A stretch of 64,000 bases of DNA from Lachnospiraceae bacterium JC7 (GCA_000513555.1 ALYD01000012.1:1-64000); one strand, 5' to 3'. Shown: positions 44,916-55,015, numbered from the stretch's first letter. Program-made: numbers and translations. The notes: generated from the sequence alone by a model not told the origin.

Positions 44916-45179
44916 TCACCTGCTGAGCTTTGCCTCAACATAAGTTTTCATGAGCTCCTCAAGGATCTCATCCCTTTCGACCTTCATGATAAGGCTGCGG
45001 GCTCCCTTGTGGCTCGTGATATAAGTAGGGTCACCAGACATAATATACCCCACGATCTGGTTTATAGGATTATAGCCCTTTTCTGTTAAAGCTTCATAAA
45101 CCCGGGCCAATACCTCTGTAACATCCAAATCGTAATCCTGCATCGGTCTGATAATCTGTGTACTGCCTAAATCGTTCAT
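44916..45179 (-). CDS. ireB: IreB-family regulatory phosphoprotein
   Basis: 87 residues beginning [12 protein letters not shown], the hallmark of the DUF965/IreB family, whose Thr7-Thr8-type site is phosphorylated by the PASTA kinase IreK in Enterococcus. The downstream core [20 protein letters not shown] is also intact. The start at 45179 is chosen over an upstream start 22 codons earlier because family members begin here and AAAAGG lies ahead. First gene of the yrzL-like operon. Confidence 0.92.
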   Translation of the reverse strand: MNDLGSTQIIRPMQDYDLDVTEVLARVYEALTEKGYNPINQIVGYIMSGDPTYITSHKGARSLIMKVERDEILEELMKTYVEAKLSR

Positions 45180-45220
45180 ATTGTCACGTCCTTTTAATAA
45201 CTTAACTAATTTTATAACAT

Positions 45221-46762
45221 TTATATAGGCATTGCAAGTACGCATGTCTCACAGAAATCTCTGCCCTCGACCTTTATAATTTGTCCGATTTTACTTTCGT
45301 CTGCTTCACCTTCTGTAAACGGTACCAAATACCGCACATAACTTCTGTTGTAGCCCCTCAAATATTTTACACCGTTTATTTCAACTATCTCCTCGGGAAT
45401 TATCTCTTCCCGCACTCCGATATACCTCTTTCTGAATTCAAAGGACTTTATTTCATCAAGCTTTATGAGCCTCTCGGATCTCTCTGATTTTATCTTGTCG
45501 GGAACCTGATCCTTCATCCTGTCAGCTGCTGTCCCCTGTCGTCTGCTGTACTTAAACACATGAAGTTCATAAAAGCCTATCTCATCAATGAACCTGTAGG
45601 ACTCTTCAAAATCCTCCGGTTTTTCCCCCGGAAATCCCACTATCACGTCAGTTGTTATTGCAGCATCATCCCATGCTTTTCTGATGATGGATACAGACTT
45701 TCGAAAATCCTCTGTGGTATAGTGCCTGTTCATCTGTTTAAGAGTTCTGTCACAGCCGCTCTGAAGCGAAAGATGGAAATGAGGACACAGCTCCGGGATC
45801 TTCTTAAGCTCTTCCACAAACCCTTCCGTTATTATACGGGGCTCAAGACTTCCAAGCCTCACTCTCTCCACTCCCGGAACAGCCGCCACGCTTCTTATAA
45901 GCTGAAGCAGATGTTCAGACGGAATGTCATTGTCCATGGCATATTCATAATTTCTGTCGTCAAAATCCAGGCCATAGGAGGAAAGATGTATGCCGGTGAG
46001 AACCATCTCATGGTATCCTCGCTCCGCAAAATCCTGTACCTCTTTCACGGTACTCTCCACAGATCTCGATCTTATCCGTCCACGCACCAGAGGGATGATA
46101 CAGTAAGAGCAGAATTGGTTGCAGCCGTCCTGCACCTTGATAAACACCCTGCCCTCATCCTCTATCTCTCCGGCTCTCAATTCCTCGTAACGTCTCTCCG
46201 TGGATATGTCATTTACATGGCTGGAGATCCTGCTCTTGAAATTTCGTCCTTCTACATCAACAGCATTTCCCATCCATCTGGCCTTTGGAAGCTTCACCTG
46301 TTTTTCTGCAAATGTCTCCGCGAAGTCTTCAGTGCCCTCATTATCATTTCCCCCTTCGGCAGGGACACCCTCAGCCACCTCAGAGACCTCTTTAGTCTTA
46401 TGCTCTGCATAGTACTCTTTCAGTACCTGTATAAGTCTGCTCTTCTCATTGTTTCCGATGAGGATATCGACAGCATTATCTTCCTTCAGCTCCTCTGCTC
46501 TGGCCTGAACATAGCAGCCTGCCGCAATGACCACAGCCTCCGGGTTCATGGCGCGAGCCTTATGTATCATCTGCCTTGACTTTCTGTCAGCGATATTTGT
46601 TACCGAGCAGGTATTGATGATATAGATATCTGCCTCATCTGTATCCCATGAAACTATTTCCGCTCCCGCTTCTCTCAGTTCAGCCGCCATGGCCTCTGCT
46701 TCATATGAATTGACCTTGCAGCCCAGGTTGTGCATGGCCGCTCTCTTATTTTTTAAATCCAT
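45221..46762 (-). CDS. mtaB: tRNA t6A37 methylthiotransferase MtaB
   Basis: A radical SAM enzyme that adds the 2-methylthio group to t6A37 of tRNA. 513 residues: an N-terminal MTTase domain with three iron-sulfur Cys (NLGCKVN, NTCSVT, AAGCYV), the radical SAM motif CNQFCSYC near residue 215, then a TRAM domain. It is about 60 residues longer than B. subtilis MtaB because of an acidic, Glu/Gly-rich insertion at about 120-155. AAGGAA lies before the ATG. It lies upstream of ireB on the same strand. Confidence 0.94.
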   Translation of the reverse strand: MDLKNKRAAMHNLGCKVNSYEAEAMAAELREAGAEIVSWDTDEADIYIINTCSVTNIADRKSRQMIHKARAMNPEAVVIAAGCYVQARAEELKEDNAVDILIGNNEKSRLIQVLKEYYAEHKTKEVSEVAEGVPAEGGNDNEGTEDFAETFAEKQVKLPKARWMGNAVDVEGRNFKSRISSHVNDISTERRYEELRAGEIEDEGRVFIKVQDGCNQFCSYCIIPLVRGRIRSRSVESTVKEVQDFAERGYHEMVLTGIHLSSYGLDFDDRNYEYAMDNDIPSEHLLQLIRSVAAVPGVERVRLGSLEPRIITEGFVEELKKIPELCPHFHLSLQSGCDRTLKQMNRHYTTEDFRKSVSIIRKAWDDAAITTDVIVGFPGEKPEDFEESYRFIDEIGFYELHVFKYSRRQGTAADRMKDQVPDKIKSERSERLIKLDEIKSFEFRKRYIGVREEIIPEEIVEINGVKYLRGYNRSYVRYLVPFTEGEADESKIGQIIKVEGRDFCETCVLAMPI

Positions 46763-46847
46763 CTGTTCCTTTTTAATATCCCACCGAAAATAAGGAAAAT
46801 TCCTTCCAATTTAAGTTCGTTTTCCTCGGGAAACCTTTGACATTCTA

Positions 46848-46877
46848 TTGACTTTTGAAGTTCCTTGTTGCTAGAAT
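46848..46877 (+). promoter_or_regulatory. Promoter of the HPr-like gene
   Basis: TTGACT (46848-46853) and TAGAAT (46872-46877), 18-bp spacer, start near 46884. Confidence 0.6.
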
Positions 46878-46944
46878 TATTGTACAGTAAGTGTGTATTT
46901 ACTTATTTAATAAATAAATATTATATTTTAAGGAGGATTTCATC

Positions 46945-47187
46945 GTGAAAACCGTTCGTATCTCACTTAATTCTATCGATAAAGTAAAATCATTCGTTAA
47001 TGAGCTTGTAAAGTTCCCGGACGTTGATTTCGACCTTGTTTCAGGTCGTTATGTAATCGATGCAAAGTCCATTATGGGTATCTTCTCACTGGATCTTTCA
47101 AAGCCTATCGATCTCAACATCCACGCTGATGCAAATCGTATGGATGAGATCCTTTCAGCTCTGACACCTTACATCATTTCAGAGTAA
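46945..47187 (+). CDS. HPr-fold protein without the phosphorylatable histidine
   Basis: 80 residues matching the HPr fold. The Ser46-region strand-helix RYVIDAKSIMGIFSLDLSKP-type core is very HPr-like, but the N-terminal active-site loop that should read GLHARPA is replaced by LNSIDKVKSF, so His15 is gone. It cannot be a PTS phosphocarrier. The serine in the AKSIMG motif is retained, so regulatory phosphorylation or interaction with CcpA-type partners remains possible. GTG start with a perfect AGGAGG 8 bases ahead; single-gene transcript with its own promoter and terminator, suggesting high expression. Confidence 0.85.
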   Translation: MKTVRISLNSIDKVKSFVNELVKFPDVDFDLVSGRYVIDAKSIMGIFSLDLSKPIDLNIHADANRMDEILSALTPYIISE

Positions 47188-47226
47188 TCCATATCGTAGC
47201 ATTGTAACGATGAATTAACAAGTGTC

Positions 47227-47259
47227 AAATGAGTGCGTGTTCTTGCGCACTCATTTTTT
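47227..47259 (+). terminator. Terminator after the HPr-like gene
   Basis: A perfect 11-bp stem AAATGAGTGCG/CGCACTCATTT with an 8-nt loop and six T. Confidence 0.9.
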
Positions 47260-47286
47260 ACGCGATAAGCCACAAAAAGGAGTTCT

Positions 47287-48486
47287 ATGCAATACCAAAG
47301 CTTTCTTATCAAGTATGCAGAGATCGGTACAAAGGGAAAGAACCGTTATGTGTTCGAGGATGCCCTTGTCCATGATATCCGCAAAAAACTTGAGCGCGCA
47401 GACGGCGATTTCAAAGTATATCGCGAGCGCGGACGTATCTATGTAACTGTAAAATCAGAAACCTACGACTATGATGAGACCATCGATGCTCTTCAGCATG
47501 TTTTCGGAATAGTTTCCATCTGTCCTATGATTCAGATGGAGTCAACTCACGAATACAGTGAGCTTTCCGCAAAGGTTCTCGAGTATTTCTCTTCAGTTTA
47601 CGGTGACCGCAAGCTCACCTTCAAGGTGACCACAAGACGCGCGGACAAGGAGTTCCCGATGCAGTCAAACGAGGTCGATGCAGAGCTCGGACATGACATC
47701 CTCGAGAAGTTCCCGAACACTTCCGTTGATGTTCACAAGCCTGAAGTGACTGTCCACGTCGAGATCCGTCAGTTCATCAATATCTATTCAGAAATAATTC
47801 CGGGTGTAGGCGGTATGCCTCTCGGAACCAACGGGAAGGCCATGCTTCTTCTTTCCGGCGGTATCGACAGCCCTGTTGCAGGTTACATGATCGCCCGCAG
47901 AGGCGCTATCATCGAGGCCACATACTTCCACGCTCCTCCATACACTTCAGAGCGTGCAAAGCAGAAGGTCGTTGATCTTGCCAATGAAGTCGCCCTCTAC
48001 TCAGGTGCCATAGCTCTTCACGTTGTAAACTTTACTGACATTCAGCTGAAGATCTATGAGAAGTGCCCTCATGAGGAGCTCACCATCATCATGCGTCGTT
48101 ATATGATGCGCATCGCCGAGGCCATCGCTGAAAAGCGCGGATGTATCGCACTTATCACAGGCGAGTCCATCGGTCAGGTAGCAAGCCAGACCATGCAGTC
48201 TCTTGTTTGTACCAACGAGGTCTGCAACCTCCCTGTATACCGTCCTGTGATCGCTTTCGACAAGCAGCAGATCGTCGAGGTATCACAGAAGATCGGAACC
48301 TATGAGACTTCCATCGAGCCTTTTGAGGACTGCTGCACCATCTTCGTTGCAAAGCATCCTGTAACAAAGCCTCTTCCCGAGAAGATCAGAAAATCAGAGG
48401 AGATCGTATATGACGAGATGCTTCCACTGGTTGAGAAGGCCGTAAATGAAGCCGAGCTCATCTGGTGTGACGGAAGAAAGCACTGA
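47287..48486 (+). CDS. thiI: tRNA 4-thiouridine synthetase ThiI
   Basis: Adenylates U8 of tRNA and inserts sulfur, and supplies sulfur for thiazole in some species. 399 residues: N-terminal ferredoxin-like plus THUMP domain (1-165), then a PP-loop ATPase with LLSGGIDSPVAGYM near 190. The C-terminal rhodanese domain of E. coli ThiI is absent, as is usual in Bacillota, where a dedicated cysteine desulfurase delivers sulfur. The desulfurase gene at 49787 is the obvious partner. AAGGAG lies ahead of the ATG. Confidence 0.95.
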   Translation: MQYQSFLIKYAEIGTKGKNRYVFEDALVHDIRKKLERADGDFKVYRERGRIYVTVKSETYDYDETIDALQHVFGIVSICPMIQMESTHEYSELSAKVLEYFSSVYGDRKLTFKVTTRRADKEFPMQSNEVDAELGHDILEKFPNTSVDVHKPEVTVHVEIRQFINIYSEIIPGVGGMPLGTNGKAMLLLSGGIDSPVAGYMIARRGAIIEATYFHAPPYTSERAKQKVVDLANEVALYSGAIALHVVNFTDIQLKIYEKCPHEELTIIMRRYMMRIAEAIAEKRGCIALITGESIGQVASQTMQSLVCTNEVCNLPVYRPVIAFDKQQIVEVSQKIGTYETSIEPFEDCCTIFVAKHPVTKPLPEKIRKSEEIVYDEMLPLVEKAVNEAELIWCDGRKH

Positions 48487-48509
48487 GCAGTAAATTAATA
48501 TTAATTGAT

Positions 48510-48547
48510 ACAGAAAATGCAAGGGCGGACGCCCTTGCATTTTCTGT
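48510..48547. terminator. Bidirectional terminator between thiI and prmA
   Basis: A perfect 17-bp inverted repeat with a GGAC loop, including AAAATGCAAGGGC and its complement, lying between convergent genes. Both sides carry A/T flanks suited to termination. Confidence 0.88.
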
Positions 48548-48586
48548 ACTATATAAGCTGAAACCGAACAGTTGGTATCAAGTTTA

Positions 48587-49651
48587 TTACTTCCTGCGGG
48601 CTGTCACATTGACCCACTCGCCCTGATGGTTCACTTCCAGAACTTCCCAGGTATCCTCATGAGCCTTGAATGCCTCAAGCACTTCCTGCTCACGCTCGTT
48701 AAGTATACCTGAAGTGATAAAAAGCCCATCCTTATGAAGCAGTGGTCCTACCTCTCCTGTGAGAAGCACGATAACAGGCGCAAGGATGTTAGCAACTACG
48801 ATATCGTACTTTCCGAGGCCCATCTTCGCCTTCACTGCCTCATCGCCGATAACATTGCCCACAACCATATCAAAGCTTTCCTCAGAAAGCCCGTTAGCCT
48901 TCAGATTATCATGTACTGCCGGAACAGCCTCTTCATCAAGGTCGGTTCCGTAGATATGACCGGCACCGAGCTTAAGAGCTGTGATTCCGAGGATTCCTGA
49001 GCCGGTTCCGATATCAGCCACCTCCGAACCCTTCTTCATGTACTTCTGAATCTGGCGGATGCAGAGCTGTGTGGTTTCATGCATGCCTGTTCCGAAAGCG
49101 GTTCCCGGATCTATCTCTATGAGGAGCTTATCCTTATGCTCTTCCGGAACCTCCTCCCATGTGGGTTTTATAAGAATGTCTCCCACTGTAAAAGGATGGA
49201 AGAAGGTCTTCCAGTTGTTTATCCAGTCCTTATCCTCTGTCTCTGAGGTCTCAATGCTTCCAGAACCCACATTGCAGTAGTTTCTCATGTCAGAGATCAT
49301 CTCCTCCACATCTTCAAGAAGCTTTTTAAGCTCTGCGGGAGTGTAGACATTGGAAGTATTAGGCATATAGCTTGCATCAACAGAAGGATCCTCAAGATAC
49401 TTTTTCGCCTTCTCCATACGATCCTGCTTTGCTTCGGGATCAAGGACTTCAACATAGAAGCTGACATCCGCAAGACCGTCATCAGGTCCCATATCAGGAA
49501 GAATGTCTATGAACATTCCCTTGGTATCCTCCTCGGAAAGCGGAATCTTATCCTCTATCTGAACTCCGTCCAGACCGAGATCAGCAAGATTTGCACTAAG
49601 AATATCCTCCGCCTCAGTTGTTGTATGTATAGTGAATTTTCTCCAGACCAT
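48587..49651 (-). CDS. prmA: Ribosomal protein L11 methyltransferase
   Basis: Trimethylates ribosomal protein L11. 354 residues: an N-terminal substrate-recognition domain, longer than in E. coli PrmA (293), with an additional helical stretch at about 75-120, then a SAM-binding domain with VADIGTGSGILGI and the NILAPV motif. LIEIDPGTAFGTGMHETTQ is diagnostic. It is convergent with thiI across a terminator. Confidence 0.94.
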   Translation of the reverse strand: MVWRKFTIHTTTEAEDILSANLADLGLDGVQIEDKIPLSEEDTKGMFIDILPDMGPDDGLADVSFYVEVLDPEAKQDRMEKAKKYLEDPSVDASYMPNTSNVYTPAELKKLLEDVEEMISDMRNYCNVGSGSIETSETEDKDWINNWKTFFHPFTVGDILIKPTWEEVPEEHKDKLLIEIDPGTAFGTGMHETTQLCIRQIQKYMKKGSEVADIGTGSGILGITALKLGAGHIYGTDLDEEAVPAVHDNLKANGLSEESFDMVVGNVIGDEAVKAKMGLGKYDIVVANILAPVIVLLTGEVGPLLHKDGLFITSGILNEREQEVLEAFKAHEDTWEVLEVNHQGEWVNVTARRK

Positions 49652-49786
49652 AAATCACCAATCACCTTTCCATATATCCGTTTTAATCCGGCCACTACAG
49701 ATATAAATACATCTTATCGAACTTTCCCGGGGTCTCCCGAACTCAGTCCCTTAATATAGCCGTCATCTTATCCATTTAATATAACA

Positions 49787-50944
49787 TCAGAATCTGGTAA
49801 ATCTTCTAAGCACAGGAATCAGTTCCTTAAGCGCATCCATGCAGAGATCTACCTCTTCCTTCTCATTGAACATACCGAAGGAAAATCTGATGGTGGAATC
49901 AAGAAGTTCCTGCTTGACTCCTATAGCCTTGAGGGTTCCCGAAATTCCCGGATGGTTTGACGAGCAGGCAGAGCCTGAACTTACATAGATCCCCTTCTCT
50001 TCGAGGGCATGGAGGAGAACCTCAGCACGAACCTTCTCAAAGGAAACTGAAACTATATTGGGAGCTGACGCCTCTCCCAGCTCTGAGTTCACTGTCACAC
50101 CATCTATCTTTGATACTTCCGAAATAAAGTAATCCTTTATTTCCTGTATTCTCTTTATCTTTTCATCATGATCCCTGTAGGCAAGCTCTGCAGCCAGTCC
50201 CATGCCTGCAATTCCCGGAACATTGTGAGTTCCCGAACGCATATCCTCCTGCTGTCCCCCTCCGTAGATCATAGGACGGAGCTTGATCTTCTCATCAACA
50301 TAAAGGAATCCTACACCCTTAGGTCCGTGGATCTTATGTCCGGAAACTGAAAGCATGTCGATATTCTGCTTCTTCGGACGGATAGTCAGTTTTCCGTAGG
50401 ACTGAATGGCATCTGTATGGAACCAGGTGTTCGGATTGCACTCCTTCACTATCCTTCCGATCTCCTCAACAGGCTCTATGGCACCGATCTCGTTGTTCAC
50501 ATGCATGATAGACACAAGGATGGTGTCCGGACGGATGGCTGATCTGAGATCATCAAGATTTATATGACCCTTTGAATCTACAGGAAGATATGTTATCTCG
50601 TAGCCAAGCTCGGCAAGCACATCAAGAGGCTTATAGATGGCCGCATGCTCCACCTGTGAGGAAATGATATGTTTTCCCTGCTTGCGCTTCGCAAAGGCCG
50701 TTCCGAAGATAACAGTGTTGTTGGACTCTGTTCCGCCGGAGGTAAAGATTATCTCTTTTGGTTTCACCTTAAGGGTGTCAGCCACCTGCTGACGGGCATT
50801 ACGGAAAATTTTCTCTGCATCAAAACCCTTTATATGTTTGGATGAAGGATTGCCGTAATCCTCCTCCATTGTTTTCTTCATTAACTCCACAACCTCAGGA
50901 TATACCCTCGTGGTAGCTGAATTATCAAAATATATCTCTCTCAT
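49787..50944 (-). CDS. Cysteine desulfurase (IscS/NifS family)
   Basis: A PLP enzyme that removes sulfur from cysteine as protein persulfide. 385 residues: DNSATTR at the start, the PLP lysine in SVSGHKIHGPKG, and the persulfide cysteine in SSGSACSSNHPG. That long flexible loop is the class I type. Located beside thiI, resembling the NifZ-ThiI pairing of Bacillus, so tRNA 4-thiouridine is a likely destination; other iron-sulfur uses cannot be excluded. Confidence 0.93.
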   Translation of the reverse strand: MREIYFDNSATTRVYPEVVELMKKTMEEDYGNPSSKHIKGFDAEKIFRNARQQVADTLKVKPKEIIFTSGGTESNNTVIFGTAFAKRKQGKHIISSQVEHAAIYKPLDVLAELGYEITYLPVDSKGHINLDDLRSAIRPDTILVSIMHVNNEIGAIEPVEEIGRIVKECNPNTWFHTDAIQSYGKLTIRPKKQNIDMLSVSGHKIHGPKGVGFLYVDEKIKLRPMIYGGGQQEDMRSGTHNVPGIAGMGLAAELAYRDHDEKIKRIQEIKDYFISEVSKIDGVTVNSELGEASAPNIVSVSFEKVRAEVLLHALEEKGIYVSSGSACSSNHPGISGTLKAIGVKQELLDSTIRFSFGMFNEKEEVDLCMDALKELIPVLRRFTRF

Positions 50945-50967
50945 TAGTTCCTCTTCACCAAATCCGC

Positions 50968-51798
50968 TTAATTATCCGCTTCCTTTGCTTCCAGCATGAG
51001 CATCAGAACACTAAGGCTCGTTATGGCCGCTGTTTCTGTTCTGAGTATCCGCTTTCCCAAAGTAACAGGCTCGATTCCATGCTGCAGGGCATCTTCGATC
51101 TCCTGATCGGAAAATCCTCCCTCAGGGCCTATGAATACTGCGATTTTTCCATGTTTCGGCAGCTTTTCAAGCTGATTCATGGTGTGCTTTATGTTTTTTG
51201 CATTCTCATAGGGTATAAGCTTAAGATCAAAGTCCTTTACATATTCCATTGCATCTTTCCACTTCATAACCGGAAAAACCTCCGGGATGATGGAACGCTT
51301 CGACTGCTTCGCCGCAGCCTCTGCTATAGCCTGCCAGCGTTCAGTTTTTTTCTGAGCGCGTTTCTCATCAAGCTTTATGACTGTATTTTTTGAATCAAGA
51401 GGCACAACCGCATGCGCGCCAAGTTCCACCGCCTTCTGAACGATGAGCTCCATCTTATCCTGTTTGGGCAAACCCTGAAACAGATAAATCTCTGCAGGAA
51501 GCTCATGGATTTCCTCCACAAAGTTGATGTGAAGTATCACCTCCGGTTCACCGCTTAAAGCTCCGGCAGCAGTATTAGCCGCTCTTTTCCCATCTTCCAA
51601 AGTTTCCTTTATCCACTCTTCATCATGTATCTCCACAACATCGCACTCGTAATCAGTGCCCTCTCCGTCAGAAATCAGTATCTTTTCTCCTATCCTTACA
51701 CGAAGAACATTTTTCAGATGATTGTAGTTATCACTTGTCAGACGCACGATGCGTTTGTCTGTATCTATATCCGATCTGTCTACAAAAAAATGATGCAT
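50968..51798 (-). CDS. rsmE: 16S rRNA m3U1498 methyltransferase
   Basis: A 276-residue SPOUT-class methyltransferase that methylates U1498 of 16S rRNA. The N-terminal PUA-like domain starts MHHFFVDRSDI; the trefoil-knot domain has LPKQDKMELIVQKAVELGA, FIGPEGGFSDQEIE and LGKRILRTETA. It carries about 20 extra residues at 65-90 compared with B. subtilis. It sits 23 bp upstream of the cysteine desulfurase gene, so the two are one transcription unit. Confidence 0.95.
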   Translation of the reverse strand: MHHFFVDRSDIDTDKRIVRLTSDNYNHLKNVLRVRIGEKILISDGEGTDYECDVVEIHDEEWIKETLEDGKRAANTAAGALSGEPEVILHINFVEEIHELPAEIYLFQGLPKQDKMELIVQKAVELGAHAVVPLDSKNTVIKLDEKRAQKKTERWQAIAEAAAKQSKRSIIPEVFPVMKWKDAMEYVKDFDLKLIPYENAKNIKHTMNQLEKLPKHGKIAVFIGPEGGFSDQEIEDALQHGIEPVTLGKRILRTETAAITSLSVLMLMLEAKEADN

Positions 51799-51926
51799 AA
51801 ATACCTGCCTTCATCATGTTTCAAAAACTTAAATCCTATACGGAAGCGTTTCTGATTTTTTCGCCTCTGTCGTCACGCTATTATAACAAGTAGAAGTAAA
51901 AAGTAAAACCTTTAATTCATATATAA

Positions 51927-51964
51927 AAAACCGCGGAATCCCATTACAAATCCGCGGTTTCTTT
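51927..51964 (-). terminator. Terminator after the first PMT gene
   Basis: Stem AAACCGCGGATT/GATTCCGCGGTTT with the minus-strand tail TTTTTTATATA, about 50 bp past the stop at 52013. Confidence 0.85.
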
Positions 51965-52012
51965 TAAATGTGAGCTGGCTAAGCTGTATCCTCAAGTCAT
52001 GCTGTTTTCTCT

Positions 52013-54970
52013 TTAGAACTTCCATCCCGGCAGGATTTTCAGAATCTCATTGATGTATGATGCCTTCACCATTACTCCTGATAAAACAGGAAAATACATC
52101 ATAAACAAAAAAGCTGAGCAGCCGGCTATCATTTTTACAGCTTTCTTTTCCTCCTGAAGTCTCAGTCGGTATACGCTGTAACAGATCATCAATATGAGCA
52201 CCTTCGTACAGATAAAATACTGATATATAAATACCGTTCTTGTTATGAAAACCCATGGCAAAAGCATACAAAGGTAAAATACAAGAAGCACCGCCGCAAT
52301 CACATCTTTTTTGAAAGACAGATATACATGATGAAGAACCGATAACAGACCCAACCAGCAAATTACCGGGTTCGCAAAGGTGGCTATAACGCTCTTATAT
52401 TCACCCAGATATGTTCTGAAATCAATCAGTGCCACCAGATCAAATAGCCATGTGTACCAGTCAGATGCATAAGGGTGGGAGGCATGGGCCTGATTATGAT
52501 AATACAGTATATGTACGCTGTTCTCCACCGCATGCTGCAGGATATTCTTTTCCGGATATACTCTGGCGAATGGTATATAGGAAAGTACATATACTATACA
52601 GGGCAGTAGCGCAAAGGAAACCACTCCCATGAGGATGAATCTCCACACCCATGCATAGTCGTTCCCCGAAGGACGCAGCTTATCCACACCATTATCAGGT
52701 TTCTCCTCATCATAAATCATGCCATCTTCACCCTGAGGTTTTACAGATAGCTCATAAGCCTTGAAACCCTTACCGCTCCTTTTCTCCAGAAGCTTTCCAA
52801 TCATCCAAAAAAGCAGTATGAGTCCTATCCCGGGGGCCGCATACAGTGCTGTCCATTTGGTGGCAGCCCCAAAAGCAAACGCCAGGCCCGAAAAAAGGAG
52901 ATATCTGTACTTTTCCTCCTGCAGAAAAGCCACCATTCCATAAAAAATACATAACACGAAAAAAGCCACAAATATGTCTATGGTAGCTATCCTCGACAGA
53001 GTATAATGCATAAACTCCGTTATCTGCAGTACTCCGGCAAGGGTGGCGAAGCATGTTTTCCCTGTGATTCTCAGCGCTAAAAGGTACATCACCGGTATGC
53101 ACATCACACCGAACAAAAATCCCATGATACGGTAGCCAAAGGGATTCATCCCAAATACAGCTATCCCCAGTGATATTATTATCTTCCCAAGAGGCGGATG
53201 CGTATTTTCATAGATTTTTAAACCATGCAGAAATTCATAGCCGGTTCTTCCGTGATAAACTTCATCAAAAATCATGGAGTCAAAGCCTGTCGGAGCCACC
53301 TGCAGAGTATCCTGTTCATCAAAGACGGCTGCAGGAACATTACCCTTTTTTAAAGGTATCTGCTTACCATTTTTATCCATACACACTATCTCACCTATCT
53401 CTGCAGCTTCCCCCTGGAAAATGAGGCAAAGCTCATGAGTCTTTTTATCAACCTTTATCTCCTTCCAGGTAAACATCCCTCCGAGCTTTGTTTCCTCTTC
53501 TACCTTTTTCCACTTGCCGTCCTCTGCACAGTAGAGATCGAACGCGATATCCTTTGACATCATAGGATAAATGCATAATGTATGTACATCCTGACTTTTG
53601 TCCAGTGACACATATATTTCTTTTCCATACTCCGTTCCTTTTCCTATGATGCAGGAAGTTTCCGGTGCTTTCATGGTTCCGAGATGCATGGAACCGGCTA
53701 TCGCAAAAACAGCAGTCAGTAGAAGTATGATTTTTATATCTATCCTTTTGATTGTCAATGCTTTACCCCTGTTCCATGATTCCGAAACTCCCCATGTGTT
53801 TATATCCTTTACCTGAGACAGACTCAGGGTTCTCAAACCTTTTCCGGAAAGCTCTCTGTAAAAAGCATAAAGAGAAAAAATATACAGACATATGTTCAGG
53901 AAGCTTAAAAATTCCATGTTAAGCTGCATATTATAAAGGTAGTAAAAATACGTCTTCATGGAGATAAGCTGAAGTCCCAAAAGAATAACCCAGCCAATGC
54001 CTGATGAAAAAGCAAGCACTACTGCAAGTATTTCATACAAAAAGCCATACCTTTCATGCATGGAAGGAAGGAACAAGACACAGGTATATGCCAGAGTAAA
54101 GGCACACCAGATGCAATACCTCTTTGTATCAACTCTCTTTTTATAAAACACATACATGAATACACATAGAAGCACTGCTGCAAAGCCTATACACCAAAAT
54201 TTATCTGTTTCATAGGACAGTCTAAGGAGATTCCATATGCTCGGATAATTCATGGTCATCTCTTTATATGTTTCTGTCTGTTTTAGATATACCGAAAAAA
54301 AGTCACTTATGGATCTCCCCATTATGACATTGGGAATTGCAGTCAGAAGCATAGTAACTATACTTATCCCGAAGTGATATAGTCTTAGCTTTCCTGTTTT
54401 CCTTGCCACCCCTTCCAGATATACATAGACATAGAACGGAAACACAAATACCGTCTGAAGCTTAAAGGCAAGCGCCAGTCCAAGGAGCGCAAAGGAACTT
54501 ATCAGTTCCTCTCGTCTAAAAAAGTAAAGAGACCATAGTATCGCAGAAACGTACATACTGTCGCACTGCCCCCATACTGCGGAATTAAGCCACACCGTAG
54601 GTAATAAAAGAGTGATTATATACCCTATAAGTGCTTGCTTTTTGCCGGCAATGTCCTTTACCAGATGATATACCCCGAAAGCAAGAATATAATCAAATAA
54701 AACCGATAGAGCTTTGTATTTATAGATAGCTTCTCCGGGCAGCAGTTTAAGATCGTATATCAGTAACTGATAAAGAAAATTATAGTCTCCTACCTGGGTA
54801 GTCAATGCTTCCCTGGCACTCATTCCTGCGATTTTTTCATACCAGGGAAGTAAGCAAAACTTCATATCCCTGCTGATAAAATCTCTGAATATAAACCTCA
54901 GAAATAAAGCTGCCAGGCTGACAGCAATAAGTATGACCATATCCGGATTTATAATTCTTTTAAATTTCAT
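52013..54970 (-). CDS. Fused double GT-C glycosyltransferase, PMT (GT39) C-terminal module, copy A
   Basis: 985 residues in three parts. Residues 1-375: a GT-C-type membrane module of about ten helices with a catalytic-type Asp in FISRDMKF (Asp35) and a WGQCDS motif (133-138). Residues about 435-545: an extracytoplasmic beta-rich domain. Residues about 565-985: a PMT/GT39 module with the DE pair (569-570) and HPPLGK (591-596), the signatures of dolichyl- or polyprenyl-phosphate-mannose:protein O-mannosyltransferases. The start at 54970 follows GGAGAAG. The lipid-linked donor probably comes from the GT2 genes at 56246 and 60611, and the acceptor may be the Thr/Ser-repeat protein directly upstream. 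The sugar is unknown. Confidence 0.85.
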   Translation of the reverse strand: MKFKRIINPDMVILIAVSLAALFLRFIFRDFISRDMKFCLLPWYEKIAGMSAREALTTQVGDYNFLYQLLIYDLKLLPGEAIYKYKALSVLFDYILAFGVYHLVKDIAGKKQALIGYIITLLLPTVWLNSAVWGQCDSMYVSAILWSLYFFRREELISSFALLGLALAFKLQTVFVFPFYVYVYLEGVARKTGKLRLYHFGISIVTMLLTAIPNVIMGRSISDFFSVYLKQTETYKEMTMNYPSIWNLLRLSYETDKFWCIGFAAVLLCVFMYVFYKKRVDTKRYCIWCAFTLAYTCVLFLPSMHERYGFLYEILAVVLAFSSGIGWVILLGLQLISMKTYFYYLYNMQLNMEFLSFLNICLYIFSLYAFYRELSGKGLRTLSLSQVKDINTWGVSESWNRGKALTIKRIDIKIILLLTAVFAIAGSMHLGTMKAPETSCIIGKGTEYGKEIYVSLDKSQDVHTLCIYPMMSKDIAFDLYCAEDGKWKKVEEETKLGGMFTWKEIKVDKKTHELCLIFQGEAAEIGEIVCMDKNGKQIPLKKGNVPAAVFDEQDTLQVAPTGFDSMIFDEVYHGRTGYEFLHGLKIYENTHPPLGKIIISLGIAVFGMNPFGYRIMGFLFGVMCIPVMYLLALRITGKTCFATLAGVLQITEFMHYTLSRIATIDIFVAFFVLCIFYGMVAFLQEEKYRYLLFSGLAFAFGAATKWTALYAAPGIGLILLFWMIGKLLEKRSGKGFKAYELSVKPQGEDGMIYDEEKPDNGVDKLRPSGNDYAWVWRFILMGVVSFALLPCIVYVLSYIPFARVYPEKNILQHAVENSVHILYYHNQAHASHPYASDWYTWLFDLVALIDFRTYLGEYKSVIATFANPVICWLGLLSVLHHVYLSFKKDVIAAVLLVFYLCMLLPWVFITRTVFIYQYFICTKVLILMICYSVYRLRLQEEKKAVKMIAGCSAFLFMMYFPVLSGVMVKASYINEILKILPGWKF

Positions 54971-54987
54971 ACTCGTTCTTCTCCATA

Positions 54988-55015
54988 AAAAAAGCACCCG
55001 GATGGATGCTTTTTT
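54988..55015. terminator. Hairpin with T-run just upstream of PMT copy A
   Basis: A short stem around GCATCC/GGGTGC flanked by A-run and T-run, so it could stop transcription in either direction. It separates the repeat-protein gene from the PMT gene and would leave the PMT dependent on read-through or a nearby weak promoter. Confidence 0.65.

Noticed and set aside
45560-46579. 339-codon plus-strand open frame antisense to mtaB
   Set aside because: The mtaB frame has clear family motifs throughout; the antisense frame has none and no ribosome site.
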